Positions 9,421 through 18,434 of a stretch of DNA of 64,000 nucleotides are shown one piece after another (positions within the stretch are counted from its first letter, which is position 1; each line of letters starts with the position of its first letter). Under the pieces are notes generated by a model. It searched no databases. It was not told the DNA's origin and worked only from the letters and a program-made list of their open reading frames with translations. Location of the stretch: positions 620,001 to 684,000 of the forward strand of contig CAWDSH010000001.1 of NCBI GenBank assembly GCA_963804865.1, in the 5' to 3' direction. Position numbers and translations under genes: made by a program. This DNA comes from CAVVEQ01 sp963804865 (GTDB taxonomy: Bacteria > Chloroflexota > Anaerolineae > Anaerolineales > Anaerolineaceae).

Positions 9421-9787
9421 AGGGAAAAAGCTTAATCGAAGACTTCCAATTTTTACTAGTTATCGCAAGATTTTGCGCTGTTATGAGAGATAATTTTTTG
9501 TCGTTGATATAATAAAAGTATTCAATCCGGAATTGCGAGAAATGACAGAGGGCTTGAAAGCAAAATGCGATCGTGTTTTGTATCCATGGTAAAGATATCT
9601 GGATTATGTTTGACCAACGATAAAAGCAATAGTATTATCATATGCATCAATTTCTTTTTACCTAAAGACCTTTAAGTCATAATTGCTCTGATTTCGAAAT
9701 ATAAAAATTCGAGTTGGTTGTAGTTCTATGCGGCTTGTATTGTTATAAGTAGGTTATATTGAGAGAACTAAGGCACTGACTGTTTGA
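9421..9787. other. Intergenic region without a recognised gene
   Basis: About 370 AT-rich bases lie between the tRNA terminator and the glycosyltransferase gene. I find no credible reading frame, no repeat of the tRNA 3' end (so no sign of an attachment site) and no strong stem-loop. Promoter-like words occur (GATATAATA near 9508, TTATATT near 9757), but none has a well-placed -35 partner. Confidence 0.5.
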
Positions 9788-9808
9788 TTGAATTGGAGAG
9801 TTACAATA

Positions 9809-10723
9809 ATGAAAGCAAAATCAGGAGTATTAGCCGAGCCTCAATTGACCGTCGTTGTACCAATTTACAATGAGGAGCTCACGCTTCCAGACGTGTTGCC
9901 TCTACTTGTCAAATTATGCAGCCGGCAAAACTACAGATTACTCCTGATCAATGATGGTTCGAACGATAAAACATCAAATATCCTCGATTCTTATCGAAAT
10001 TTGCCTGGGATTGATATCCTTCAGCACAAGATCAATCGAGGTTATGGAAGTGCTTTAAAAACAGGAATTATGCAGACCGAAACCCCATTCCTGGTTACAT
10101 TTGACAGTGATGGACAACATGATCCCGCTGATATTACAAAAATTCTAGAATTTGCATTGGAGAAAGATTCTGATTTGGTGATAGGAACGCGCAGCACCAA
10201 GTTATATGGAAATTGGTATCGCGAATTTGGAAAATCGATAATCCGGAAATTTTCCAACCTGCTTATACCTTTTACTATTCACGATTTGAACTCTGGATTC
10301 AAATTGTATCGAAGCGATCTAGCAAAAAAATATATTCGTCTGTGCCCGGATTCAATGTCATTCAGTGAGGTAATCACCCTGGTTTTTATAAACCAGCGGA
10401 ATATGGTACTTGAATTTCCGATTGCGATTAAGCATCGTATGGCTGGAAAAAGTACAATTCGTACTTTCACAGCTTTTGAAACCATACTGGAGATAATAAA
10501 CATTGTGATGTTATTCAATCCATTGCGTATATTTATTCCAGTTTCGGTAGGTTGTATACTGGTTGGGTTAATCTGGGGTATTCCATTCGTTATCATGGGA
10601 CGTGGCGTGAGCGTTGGCTCCATGCTGGCAATTGTCACGGGGCTATTATTCTTTACCATCGGATTGATTGCCAGTCAACTATCTGCGATTCGGATGGGAA
10701 TGTTGGACCAGAAAGATGAATAA
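9809..10723 (+). CDS. Family 2 glycosyltransferase, polyprenyl-phosphate hexosyltransferase type
   Basis: It probably moves a hexose from a nucleotide sugar to a lipid carrier or membrane glycan. In the 304-aa protein the GT-A domain has TVVVPIYNEE at 14-23, NDGS at 48-51, the metal-binding FDSDGQHD at 98-105 and the acceptor-site region DLNSGFKLYRSD. Two membrane helices form the C-terminus (about 240-290), as in DPM1/GtrB-like enzymes. The ATG at 9809 is preferred over an upstream TTG (9788) because GGAGAG lies eight bases before it. The gene stands alone, so donor and acceptor are unknown. Confidence 0.85.
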   Translation: MKAKSGVLAEPQLTVVVPIYNEELTLPDVLPLLVKLCSRQNYRLLLINDGSNDKTSNILDSYRNLPGIDILQHKINRGYGSALKTGIMQTETPFLVTFDSDGQHDPADITKILEFALEKDSDLVIGTRSTKLYGNWYREFGKSIIRKFSNLLIPFTIHDLNSGFKLYRSDLAKKYIRLCPDSMSFSEVITLVFINQRNMVLEFPIAIKHRMAGKSTIRTFTAFETILEIINIVMLFNPLRIFIPVSVGCILVGLIWGIPFVIMGRGVSVGSMLAIVTGLLFFTIGLIASQLSAIRMGMLDQKDE

Positions 10724-10785
10724 AGGAAATTCCCATTTCTGTTGAGGGTAGATCAACCCCGGGAGACGACTTGCGCACAAACACC

Positions 10786-10815
10786 ATCAAGCTCGCAAAA
10801 ATGCAGCTTGATTTT
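10786..10815. terminator. Possible bidirectional terminator
   Basis: ATCAAGCT (10786-10793) pairs with AGCTTGAT (10805-10812), followed by TTT. It lies between the convergent glycosyltransferase and Zn-ribbon genes. The T tract is short, so the call is modest. Confidence 0.5.
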
Positions 10816-10850
10816 CAAATGAGTGATTAAATCCTAATAAATTGCTGGGA

Positions 10851-11240
10851 TTATTTGCCAGGAAAAGTTAATAACCCAAAAACCAAACAACTAATGCACC
10901 CAAGGATCAGCAATCCTACTATCACGAAGATGATGATCCTGATTTTGTTCCGAGCGGCCTGAGATACAATGGTTGGTACTTCGGGTATCGAAGTTGTTTG
11001 AGCAGGGGCTGGTTTTTCTCCGGTGATCTCAACTTTTGACTTTTTCTCTTTCACATTTTGTACAGAAGGTGGGTCGGGTTTATAAAATTCTTCACTTTCT
11101 GATGGAATTTTTGGGTTAGTGCCTGGGATCTTTGTTGATGTGATTTGGAATCCACAAAATCCACAAACACTCTCCCCAGTTTTATTCTTCTTTACTTTTA
11201 ATGGTGCACCACAGGAAGGACAATTACTTTGGTTGGTCAT
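10851..11240 (-). CDS. Zinc-ribbon protein with C-terminal membrane anchor
   Basis: The 129-aa protein begins with a zinc ribbon (Cys7-x2-Cys10 and Cys26-x2-Cys29). A charged, proline-rich linker follows (about 30-95), and one C-terminal membrane helix, IIIFVIVGLLILGCISCLVF, ends the protein. This architecture is common in Chloroflexota and other monoderms, but its function is not known. The start at 11240 is chosen because AAGGTGAG precedes that ATG; an in-frame start further upstream has no such site. It is divergent from the rpsF operon, with about 200 bases between the start codons. Confidence 0.72.
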   Translation of the reverse strand: MTNQSNCPSCGAPLKVKKNKTGESVCGFCGFQITSTKIPGTNPKIPSESEEFYKPDPPSVQNVKEKKSKVEITGEKPAPAQTTSIPEVPTIVSQAARNKIRIIIFVIVGLLILGCISCLVFGLLTFPGK

Positions 11241-11356
11241 ATTCTCACCTTGAATTGATAATGATATGCTGACAATTTTACATTCTTGAAGGAAATAGCG
11301 GTAGATTATTCCATCTTCCAATATTAGATACTATATGATAAACTTCATCGGTTTTA

Positions 11357-11441
11357 GCAGCAAAAGCATTTGCTGCCTTTCCGCTCCAGGTTAGCCAACG
11401 GCGAAATCCTGGGGCAATCCCGAGGAAAGGAGGATTCCTTT
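11357..11441 (+). promoter_or_regulatory. Structured mRNA leader of rpsF-ssb-rpsR
   Basis: Two stem-loops sit directly before rpsF. GCAGCAAA and TTTGCTGC (11357-11376) form a perfect 8-bp hairpin with a 4-base loop. CTCCAGG (11384-11390) pairs with CCTGGGG (11408-11414), and inside this hairpin GCC-AAC-GGC can form a second small stem with unpaired TTA and GAAAT. The ribosome site AAAGGAGG follows. S6:S18-binding leaders are known before rpsF operons in many bacteria. Whether this one belongs to that class is inference, because I cannot match its consensus here. Confidence 0.45.
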
Positions 11442-11726
11442 ATGCGCGAATATGAAGTTGTCATTATTGCCCATCCAGATTTGGATGAAGCTGCCTTGAC
11501 TGGTGTCATTGAAAAAGTCAAGGGATGGATCAACGATGCCGGTGGTTCTGTAGTTAAGGTCGATTTATGGGGACGTCGTCGAATGGCTTACCCCATCCGG
11601 AAACAAATGGAAGGTCAGTATGTTCTCTTCAACATTCAGATACCACCCGCTTATACGAAAGAACTTGACCGCAATCTGCGATTTCTTGAACCGGTCATGC
11701 GCTACCTCATCACATCAGCCGAGTAA
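11442..11726 (+). CDS. rpsF: 30S ribosomal protein S6
   Basis: S6 binds 16S rRNA with S18 on the platform of the small subunit. The 94-aa protein starts MREYEVVIIAHPDLDE and has the family segment LWGRRRMAYPIRKQMEGQYV. The ATG at 11442 has AAAGGAGG eight bases upstream, and a possible TTG start 72 bases earlier falls inside the leader stem-loop and is rejected. It is the first gene of the classic rpsF-ssb-rpsR operon. Confidence 0.96.
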   Translation: MREYEVVIIAHPDLDEAALTGVIEKVKGWINDAGGSVVKVDLWGRRRMAYPIRKQMEGQYVLFNIQIPPAYTKELDRNLRFLEPVMRYLITSAE

Positions 11727-11755
11727 AATCCTTTTGCATTTTAAAGGAGTATGTC

Positions 11756-12160
11756 ATGAGTCGTGGATTAAATAAGGTTCTGATCATAGGCCATCTTGGC
11801 CGTGATCCCGAAATGCGGTACACACCTTCAGGTCGCCCTGTGACCACCTTTTCCGTCGCAACCAACCGCAATTGGAGTTCAGCGGATGGTGAAAAACATA
11901 ATGAAACTGAATGGTTCAATGTCGTCACCTGGGGCAACCTGGCGGAATTCTGCAAACAACATATGCAGAAGGGTCAACAGGTATATATCGAAGGTCGTTT
12001 ACAGACCCGGCGCTGGGAAGACAGTGAAGGAACCAAGCACATCACCGTCGAGATCGTTGCCAATGAGGCTGTACTTCTGGGTGATCGAAAAGACACCTCA
12101 CAACAGCCTGCAGGCGAGCAAGGTGATATTCTTGAACAATCAGAAGAATTACCATTTTAG
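11756..12160 (+). CDS. ssb: Single-stranded DNA-binding protein
   Basis: SSB coats single-stranded DNA in replication, repair and recombination. Of 134 aa, residues 1 to about 105 form the OB fold (LNKVLIIGHLGRDPEMRYTP, then WFNVVTWGNLAEFC and YIEGRLQTRRWED). The tail is acidic and ends EELPF, close to the DDIPF tip that recruits partner proteins. It lies between rpsF and rpsR, the usual bacterial order, with AAAGGAG before the start. Confidence 0.97.
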   Translation: MSRGLNKVLIIGHLGRDPEMRYTPSGRPVTTFSVATNRNWSSADGEKHNETEWFNVVTWGNLAEFCKQHMQKGQQVYIEGRLQTRRWEDSEGTKHITVEIVANEAVLLGDRKDTSQQPAGEQGDILEQSEELPF

Positions 12161-12176
12161 TTAGGAGAAAGCAAGC

Positions 12177-12470
12177 ATGAACGATGAAACGAATACAAAC
12201 GAAAATGAGCAATCCTATGGAATGCGGCGTTATGTCGCTCGACCCAAGATCTGCCAGTTTTGTGCAGATAAAAATATCGAAATGAACTATAAAAATATAG
12301 AACTTCTTCGACGCTTCATCACTGAAGAAGGTAAGATCCGACCGCGTCGTCAGACCGGTACTTGTGCCAGGCACCAACGTGCATTGGCTCGCGAAATCAA
12401 GCAAGCCCGCCATATCGCTCTGCTGCCATTTACTGGAGAATTTTGGGGCGAATCTGGCAATCGATATTAA
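12177..12470 (+). CDS. rpsR: 30S ribosomal protein S18
   Basis: S18 is the partner of S6 on the 30S platform. The 97-aa protein keeps a C-x2-C and C-x2-H set (CQFCADK and CARHQ), so it is a metal-binding form of S18. The core reads NYKNIELLRRFITEEGKIRPR and RHQRALAREIKQARHIALLP. The AGGAG site and 16-base spacing after ssb show translation within the same operon. A strong terminator begins at its stop codon. Confidence 0.96.
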   Translation: MNDETNTNENEQSYGMRRYVARPKICQFCADKNIEMNYKNIELLRRFITEEGKIRPRRQTGTCARHQRALAREIKQARHIALLPFTGEFWGESGNRY

Positions 12471-12506
12471 AAAGGGGCATTAAGGAATTTGCGGGATGCC
12501 CCTTTT
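12470..12506 (+). terminator. Terminator of the rpsF-ssb-rpsR operon
   Basis: AAAAGGGGCAT and ATGCCCCTTTT form an 11-bp stem around a 15-base loop. It begins at the last base of rpsR and ends 18 bases before the next start codon. Confidence 0.85.
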
Positions 12507-12524
12507 GACTTGTAAAGGAAATTT

Positions 12525-13928
12525 ATGGTTAAAGAAAACAATCCGAAAATAACCACCAAGAAACACCTGGCAAAAGCAGAGCGAGAAAAAAAACAAACCC
12601 GATTGTTGATTTTTGGCAGCCTCGCAATTGTTGTGCTAATTCTGCTAATCCTGGGATATGGATTACTAGATTCAAAATATCTTCGTGCAAATCGCGCGGT
12701 AGCTAAAGTTGGGGACATTTCCATTCCAGCTTCAGATTTCCGCTCTCAAACTATCCTGGAAAGAATTCAAAACATTAATCAATATAATTACGATCAAACT
12801 TTGCTACAATACGCGCAGATGTTTGGGGATTACTCAATGTACGTTCAAGCTTATTATGATAGTCAGAATATTCAAAATAAGATGGCTGATGCAACAACAT
12901 TTGCTGAAAGTAAGCTTGAATCGATGATTCAGGATGCTGTGATACAACAACAAGCTGTCATGTTTGATCCGCCAATTTCAGTTTCCGATGAAGAAGTCGA
13001 TAAAGCATTGGAAGAAAGCTTCGGTTTCTTCCCCAACGGTACTCCAACAGCAGAGCCTACATCGACCATCTGGAACACGCCAACAATTTCAAATACGCAG
13101 TTGGCGATCCTTGGTCCTACCAGAACATCCACGTTGGAGCTCACGACTAGCCCTACTGCCACGGATATGCCAACCGCAACTAAGCAGCCTGCAAATAATA
13201 TACAGACAACCGGTGAGAGTGCGATCCAGGCAACTGAACAAGTACCTACCGCGACAGCGACTATGCTGCCCACTGAAAACCTTCAACCGACCGCAACACT
13301 GAATGGGACTTTAACCCCGACCAGTACCTCCACGCCCTACACGTATGAAGAGTATCAGAAAAATGTAGATTCTTATATTGAGCAGCTTGCTGCTTTCGAG
13401 CTCTCAGTGGACGATTTGCGTGATTTCATCAAAGCCCGCATGCTTAAGCAAAAGGTCTACGAAGAAGTCACCAAGGAAGTAGCGGAAGTACAGGATCAAG
13501 TTTGGGCCAGACACATCCTGGTATCAACTGAAGAAGAAGCCAGGGAAATCCTCATTCGCCTGTCAAATGGTGAAGATTGGGCCAATATCGCTGCTGAAGT
13601 TTCCATTGATACAGCCACCAAGGAGGATGGTGGTGATCTTGGATGGTTTCCCAGGGAAGTTATGGTGAGTGAATTCGAAGACTTTGCTTTTTCCCAGGAA
13701 ATTAGCTCCATTAGTGAACCCGTGCAATCTAGTATGGGCTTTCACATCATTCAGGTGGTTGGCCACGAGACACTGCCGGTTGCCAGCCGTTACCTCGCAT
13801 CGATAAAACAAAAGGCATTTGATAGCTGGATAACCCAGTTCATCACTGACGAAAATGTGAAACGGGATGAACTTTGGAAGGAATTCGTTCCCACAGAACC
13901 AGAACTAGAAATCCAAACACAGAGTTGA
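12525..13928 (+). CDS. Membrane-anchored parvulin-type peptidyl-prolyl isomerase with Thr/Ser/Pro-rich insert
   Basis: It is probably a foldase for exported proteins, facing outward from the membrane. The 467-aa protein has a basic N-terminus, one membrane anchor at about 27-47 and a SurA/PrsA-like helical region (60-170). A low-complexity stretch of about 100 residues (172-270) is rich in Thr, Ser and Pro, and a PpiC rotamase domain occupies about 325-420 (WARHILVSTEEEA, GGDLGWFPREVM, SSMGFHIIQVV). The insert splits the helical chaperone module from the catalytic domain and is unusual in the family. AAAGGA precedes the ATG, and a perfect bidirectional terminator follows. Confidence 0.88.
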   Translation: MVKENNPKITTKKHLAKAEREKKQTRLLIFGSLAIVVLILLILGYGLLDSKYLRANRAVAKVGDISIPASDFRSQTILERIQNINQYNYDQTLLQYAQMFGDYSMYVQAYYDSQNIQNKMADATTFAESKLESMIQDAVIQQQAVMFDPPISVSDEEVDKALEESFGFFPNGTPTAEPTSTIWNTPTISNTQLAILGPTRTSTLELTTSPTATDMPTATKQPANNIQTTGESAIQATEQVPTATATMLPTENLQPTATLNGTLTPTSTSTPYTYEEYQKNVDSYIEQLAAFELSVDDLRDFIKARMLKQKVYEEVTKEVAEVQDQVWARHILVSTEEEAREILIRLSNGEDWANIAAEVSIDTATKEDGGDLGWFPREVMVSEFEDFAFSQEISSISEPVQSSMGFHIIQVVGHETLPVASRYLASIKQKAFDSWITQFITDENVKRDELWKEFVPTEPELEIQTQS

Positions 13929-13953
13929 TACTTGGGGATTAGGGTTATTGAAC

Positions 13954-13985
13954 AAAAAAGCGTAACATGATGTTACGCTTTTTTT
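13954..13985. terminator. Bidirectional terminator between the isomerase gene and smc
   Basis: AGCGTAACA pairs with TGTTACGCT around a TGA loop, flanked by AAAAA on the left and TTTTTTT on the right. It can therefore end transcription from both converging genes. Confidence 0.92.
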
Positions 13986-13999
13986 CATGACCAACTGAT

Positions 14000-16900
14000 T
14001 TATTTGACCATCTCATCCGTAATTTCGTCCATCTTTAGGCTGATTACCTGGCTGGCAGAATCTTTACCCATCGTTACCCCATAAATGACACCTGCAACCT
14101 GAACTGTATTCCTATTATGGGTTATGAGGATGAATTGAGTTTTTTGACTCAATTCCTGGAGCAGTTCTGTAAATCGGCCAACATTGGCTTCATCGAGCAT
14201 TGCATCCACCTCATCCAAAATACAAAACGGCGTTGGGGCGATTTTTAATAATGCAAATACCAGCGCTACCGCGGTTAAGCTGCGTTCCCCACCGGACAAT
14301 AAAGCCAGGCCCTGTTCCCTCCTACCGGGAAGCCTTGCTTCAATATCGACTCCGGAATCTGAGGGGTTATCTTCATCTACTAATTCAAGTTTTGCTGATC
14401 CGCCACCGAATAACCGGGTGAACATTTGTTTAAATTCAACCGCAACCAAATCGAAAGTCTTACGGAATTCAACTTTCATTAATTCGTCGAGCTCGGCAAT
14501 CACCTGACGGAGATCTGCATCAGCCTTCTTGAGGTCATCCACCTGACCATTGAGGAACGTGAAGCGCTCAAATACTTCCTGATATTCCTTTTGAGCTTCA
14601 AGATTTACCGGACCCATACGGCGTAATTGTGCTCGCTGTCGATTGATATTTTCCTCATATTCCTTTGGAAGCTCCAAAATGACAGGGAGTTGTTCGACCA
14701 TGCCTTCCAATGGTAATGGAGTGGGTCCAGCCAATTCCTGGTTGTACTCAAATGCCACCAATCCGAAATCTTCTTCGATCTTTCTACGAAGTGAATCGAG
14801 ATTGTCTTTCTGGCGATTTAAATCCATTTGGGCTTGCGCAGCATGACGCTCAACAACACTCAAAGTTTGCCTGAGAGAGATTTGTGTCTCTTGAAGAGAA
14901 TTAAACTCAGTTTCTTTCTCTGACAACTCTGATTCCAGGGGTTGTATCTTTTCTTGTATACTTTTTACTTCACCGGATAGAGAATTCTCAGATTCAATCA
15001 AGTTCCGTTTTTCTTCACCCGTGTGAAGCATCATGGAATTCATTTCATCAATTCTTTTCTGAGTTTCATCAAACCGCTTTTGTGCAGCGCTGTTTAATTC
15101 CCGGCGTTCATCTAATCGATTCTGGATTTCTTCGATACCTCGTTCTGAAACTGCAACTTGCATCGCCCAATGACTACTGGATGCCTGCAATTCTTCGAGG
15201 GAAAATCCCCTCAATCCGCCCCCAAGATCATTAACGGATTTTCTCAGAGCCTTGATCTCTTCTTCGCTTGGCGCAATGTCATTGCTGGATTGATCGCGAA
15301 TCGCGGACACATCTTTGATCTGGTTTACCAAAAATGAAATTTGTTGTTCACACCAATCATACTTTTGGCGGGTTTGTTCCAATTCTAAATTTAGCCGTTG
15401 GTAAGATGTGCGAGAATCGTTTACTTCATTCTGAAGGATCTTGATTTCATTGGTGAGATCAGAAATCGCCTGTGTATTCGAATCGATCTCATTTTGCTTG
15501 TTGGCAAGATCACTTTCTAACTGCAGATGTACTTTCTCCTTCGATTGAATTTCAATGGCAATCTCATGTTTTTGTCGGGGGCGGGATAAAAGTGCAGCGC
15601 GATTTTCCCTCCCAACAATGATGCTGCCATTACCCGCAAAAATTTCACCGTTTAAAGTTACCAGTCGGCAGTTCAGCGGTATTTTCGACTGAAGCCGCTT
15701 CCCAACTTCAATATCATTTACAATAAACACGCCCTGAAATAATAATCTAAGTGTCTCTTCAAGCTCAGCATCAACTTTTATCGTGTCAATTGCCTTGCAA
15801 ATGATACCCCCATCCTTTGGAATTTTAATTTCGTCGAAATGGGTCTTGTATCCCATCCGAATTAAGATGGCTCTTCCTCTATCGCCCCCCGATAAAAACG
15901 TAAGAACTCGATCCGGATCAGTATTTTTTCCAAGCAGGATGGCTTCAATTATTTCTCCCATGACTGACCCAATCGCAATCTCGAATTCTTTTTTAACTTG
16001 AATTTCCTTGCTTAGTTGCGTATAAGTCCCACTGATCTCTCCCGCTTCTGCAGCCTTTAATACCGACTTTGATCCATCCATAAGGCCCAGCAGGTTTTTC
16101 TCCGACTGATCCAGAATGTCCTTCTGTGCAATCATTCTGGCGAGTTCACCTTGTGACTTCGCAATTTTCTGCTGAGTATTATGTAATTCATCATTCAACT
16201 TGATGGATTTATCTTCTAATTTTGATTTTAGGGTCAGTTTCTCCTGCAATTCTTTTTCATTTTTTGCAACCAGACCTTCAGCGCTTTGAAATTCCATCAA
16301 AGTTGAATTTAGGATTTGTTCGATCTTTTCTTTTTCGACTCTAAAATTGTCTAAATTGTCCTGATGAGTTTTTAACCTCTGACTCAATTCATCAATATGA
16401 GCCTTCATCTTTATTAACCGGGTTTCAGCAGATGTTAGTTGCTCCCGTCTGTTCTCAATTTCCAATTCCTTTTTTGCACGAACGCTCTGGCGGGATGCAA
16501 GATCCTTATTGACCGCATCAGCCTGGTCTTTAAATTCCTGTAATTCAACATTTAATCTTTCCAATTCCGATTGAAGCGCATCCACTTGTAATTTTGATGT
16601 TGAGATTTCACCATCCGACCTGGTTTTTTCTTCAATGAGGTTTTCCATTTGCTTTTGGAATGCTTTTTCACGCTCATCCAGAACAGCCAGGTTCTTATTC
16701 GTCTCTTCCCATTTGGTATGCAAACCAGCCGATTGTTCATGCAGCAGACTTAATTTCGCGCGAATTTCCTGAACCCGACCGCGAATACTGTCCACTTGTC
16801 CATCGATCGCTGTCTGCTTTTCTCGCGCCGCAGTTAATTGTTGATCCTGAATACGTGCAGCTTCACGAGCATGTACCAACTCATTCTGGCTTTGATGCCA

Positions 16901-17605
16901 GTGAAAACCGTACCAATCCCTTAAAAGTAACCTTAGGTCAGCTTTGATGCGTTCATATTCTTGCGCCCGTTTTGCCTGGCGTTCAAGTCCTTGTAAACGA
17001 GGTCCCAGTTCCCCCAGGATGTCGTGCACTCGCTCCAAATTTCTGCGAGTGCTCTCCAACCGGTTTAATGCTTCTTCACGCCTCCCGCGGTATAAACCAA
17101 TCCCTGCCGCTTCCTCAAAAAATTTGCGGCGTTCTTCGGGTTTTAAAGAAAGCGCTGCATCAACCAGACCCTGACCTATGACCGTGTATGTCCTCTCCGA
17201 TAAACCGGATTGGGATAGCAGCTCATTGATCTCTTTCAAGCGTACTCGCTGATTATTGAGCAGGTATTCATTGTCGCCATCACGATAGGCGCGGCGCGTG
17301 ATGGTCACCTCTGAAAAATCGATCGGCAGCCAACCTTCTTCGTTATCAAATAGGACTGTGGCAGAAGCCATACTTGCCCGCGGTCTCTGTTCAGAACCGG
17401 AAAAGATCATATCTTCGGTCTTCTTGGCACGCAGCAGGCTGAATGTTTGTTCCCCCAGGACCCAGCGGATGGCATCTGCGATATTTGACTTTCCTGATCC
17501 ATTCGGACCGACAATGGCAGTCACCTCACCGGGGAATTCGAAAACTGCCCGGCTTGCGAAGGTTTTATATCCATGTAATTCCAACGATTTCAAACGTGAA
17601 CGCAT
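14000..17605 (-). CDS. smc: Chromosome segregation and condensation ATPase SMC
   Basis: SMC dimers extrude and organise chromosomal DNA with ScpA and ScpB. The 1201-aa protein has the head-forming N-terminus with Walker A GPNGSGKS at 33-40, two long coiled coils and a hinge domain at about 520-650 (IAIGSVMGEIIEAILLG, GRAILIRMG). The C-terminal head has signature LLSGGERSL at about 1103 and Walker B FCILDEVDAMLDE at about 1130. Length and order are normal. It follows rnc on the same strand by 28 bases, a pairing seen in many bacteria, and scpA lies only 3 kb away. Confidence 0.97.
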   Translation of the reverse strand: MRSRLKSLELHGYKTFASRAVFEFPGEVTAIVGPNGSGKSNIADAIRWVLGEQTFSLLRAKKTEDMIFSGSEQRPRASMASATVLFDNEEGWLPIDFSEVTITRRAYRDGDNEYLLNNQRVRLKEINELLSQSGLSERTYTVIGQGLVDAALSLKPEERRKFFEEAAGIGLYRGRREEALNRLESTRRNLERVHDILGELGPRLQGLERQAKRAQEYERIKADLRLLLRDWYGFHWHQSQNELVHAREAARIQDQQLTAAREKQTAIDGQVDSIRGRVQEIRAKLSLLHEQSAGLHTKWEETNKNLAVLDEREKAFQKQMENLIEEKTRSDGEISTSKLQVDALQSELERLNVELQEFKDQADAVNKDLASRQSVRAKKELEIENRREQLTSAETRLIKMKAHIDELSQRLKTHQDNLDNFRVEKEKIEQILNSTLMEFQSAEGLVAKNEKELQEKLTLKSKLEDKSIKLNDELHNTQQKIAKSQGELARMIAQKDILDQSEKNLLGLMDGSKSVLKAAEAGEISGTYTQLSKEIQVKKEFEIAIGSVMGEIIEAILLGKNTDPDRVLTFLSGGDRGRAILIRMGYKTHFDEIKIPKDGGIICKAIDTIKVDAELEETLRLLFQGVFIVNDIEVGKRLQSKIPLNCRLVTLNGEIFAGNGSIIVGRENRAALLSRPRQKHEIAIEIQSKEKVHLQLESDLANKQNEIDSNTQAISDLTNEIKILQNEVNDSRTSYQRLNLELEQTRQKYDWCEQQISFLVNQIKDVSAIRDQSSNDIAPSEEEIKALRKSVNDLGGGLRGFSLEELQASSSHWAMQVAVSERGIEEIQNRLDERRELNSAAQKRFDETQKRIDEMNSMMLHTGEEKRNLIESENSLSGEVKSIQEKIQPLESELSEKETEFNSLQETQISLRQTLSVVERHAAQAQMDLNRQKDNLDSLRRKIEEDFGLVAFEYNQELAGPTPLPLEGMVEQLPVILELPKEYEENINRQRAQLRRMGPVNLEAQKEYQEVFERFTFLNGQVDDLKKADADLRQVIAELDELMKVEFRKTFDLVAVEFKQMFTRLFGGGSAKLELVDEDNPSDSGVDIEARLPGRREQGLALLSGGERSLTAVALVFALLKIAPTPFCILDEVDAMLDEANVGRFTELLQELSQKTQFILITHNRNTVQVAGVIYGVTMGKDSASQVISLKMDEITDEMVK

Positions 17606-17633
17606 GAGTCTCCCTTGATGATTTCGGTGTTAT

Positions 17634-18359
17634 TCATATTACCAGACCGAGATTTTTAAGAACAACCCTGGCAATATTTTTCTCCGCAGATTGCTTGCTG
17701 TGGCCGCTCCCTGTTCCATACGATTCATTATTTATAAAAACTTCCACTTCAAAGATCCTGGAATGATCTGGTCCAGTTGAATTACAAATGACATATTGAG
17801 GTGCAGAATAACCCTGGGATTGTGCCCATTCCTGAAGCATGCTTTTTGGATCTTCATTTTTATGATTAAGAATAATATCCAGCGCAGCTCTTTCAAGCAG
17901 TGGGGAAATAAAATTTTGAACATTTACAATACCAGCATTAATATAAAGCGCACCAATTAACGCTTCAAACGTATCGCACAACAATGCATCCCGGTTTCTA
18001 CCTCCTGCCTGAGTTTCTCCCCTGCCTAGCCGGAGGGCATTGCCAAGGTTTATTTCCCTCGCAAATTCGGCAAGTTTTTCCGTATGCACCAATGCAGAAC
18101 GCATGCGGGTCAGATCACCTTCCGGCATTTCGGGATACTGGTTATAAAGCCAGGCGCCAACGACAAAATCAAGAACTGCATCTCCCAGAAACTCCAACCT
18201 TTCATTATCCTCCAACGCTTCAGGATGCTCATTGACATAAGATCGATGCGTTAGAGCGCGACGTAATAGAAGCCAGTCTGTGAAGGGAAGTCTTAACCGC
18301 TCCGCTAAAGCCTGTGGAGTTTCTTCCTGCACAACTGAAGTAGATTGTTCGTTCTCCAA
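17634..18359 (-). CDS. rnc: Ribonuclease III
   Basis: It cuts double-stranded RNA in rRNA maturation and mRNA turnover. The catalytic domain has HRSYVNEHP, the signature ERLEFLGDAVLDFVV and TFEALIGALY, which supply the acidic metal ligands. A double-stranded RNA-binding domain occupies the last 70 or so residues (KSMLQEWAQSQG to SAEKNIARVVLKNLGL). I prefer the TTG start at 18359 because GGGAGG lies five bases before it; an in-frame TTG at 18389 is the alternative and would add ten residues. It is upstream of smc in the same operon. Confidence 0.95.
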   Translation of the reverse strand: MENEQSTSVVQEETPQALAERLRLPFTDWLLLRRALTHRSYVNEHPEALEDNERLEFLGDAVLDFVVGAWLYNQYPEMPEGDLTRMRSALVHTEKLAEFAREINLGNALRLGRGETQAGGRNRDALLCDTFEALIGALYINAGIVNVQNFISPLLERAALDIILNHKNEDPKSMLQEWAQSQGYSAPQYVICNSTGPDHSRIFEVEVFINNESYGTGSGHSKQSAEKNIARVVLKNLGLVI

Positions 18360-18434
18360 GGGAACCTCCCGGGAACTCAGGGAGCGCAAAACACCTCATC
18401 TATACGATCAAGTGGTTCGCGTTCCACAAGTTCT

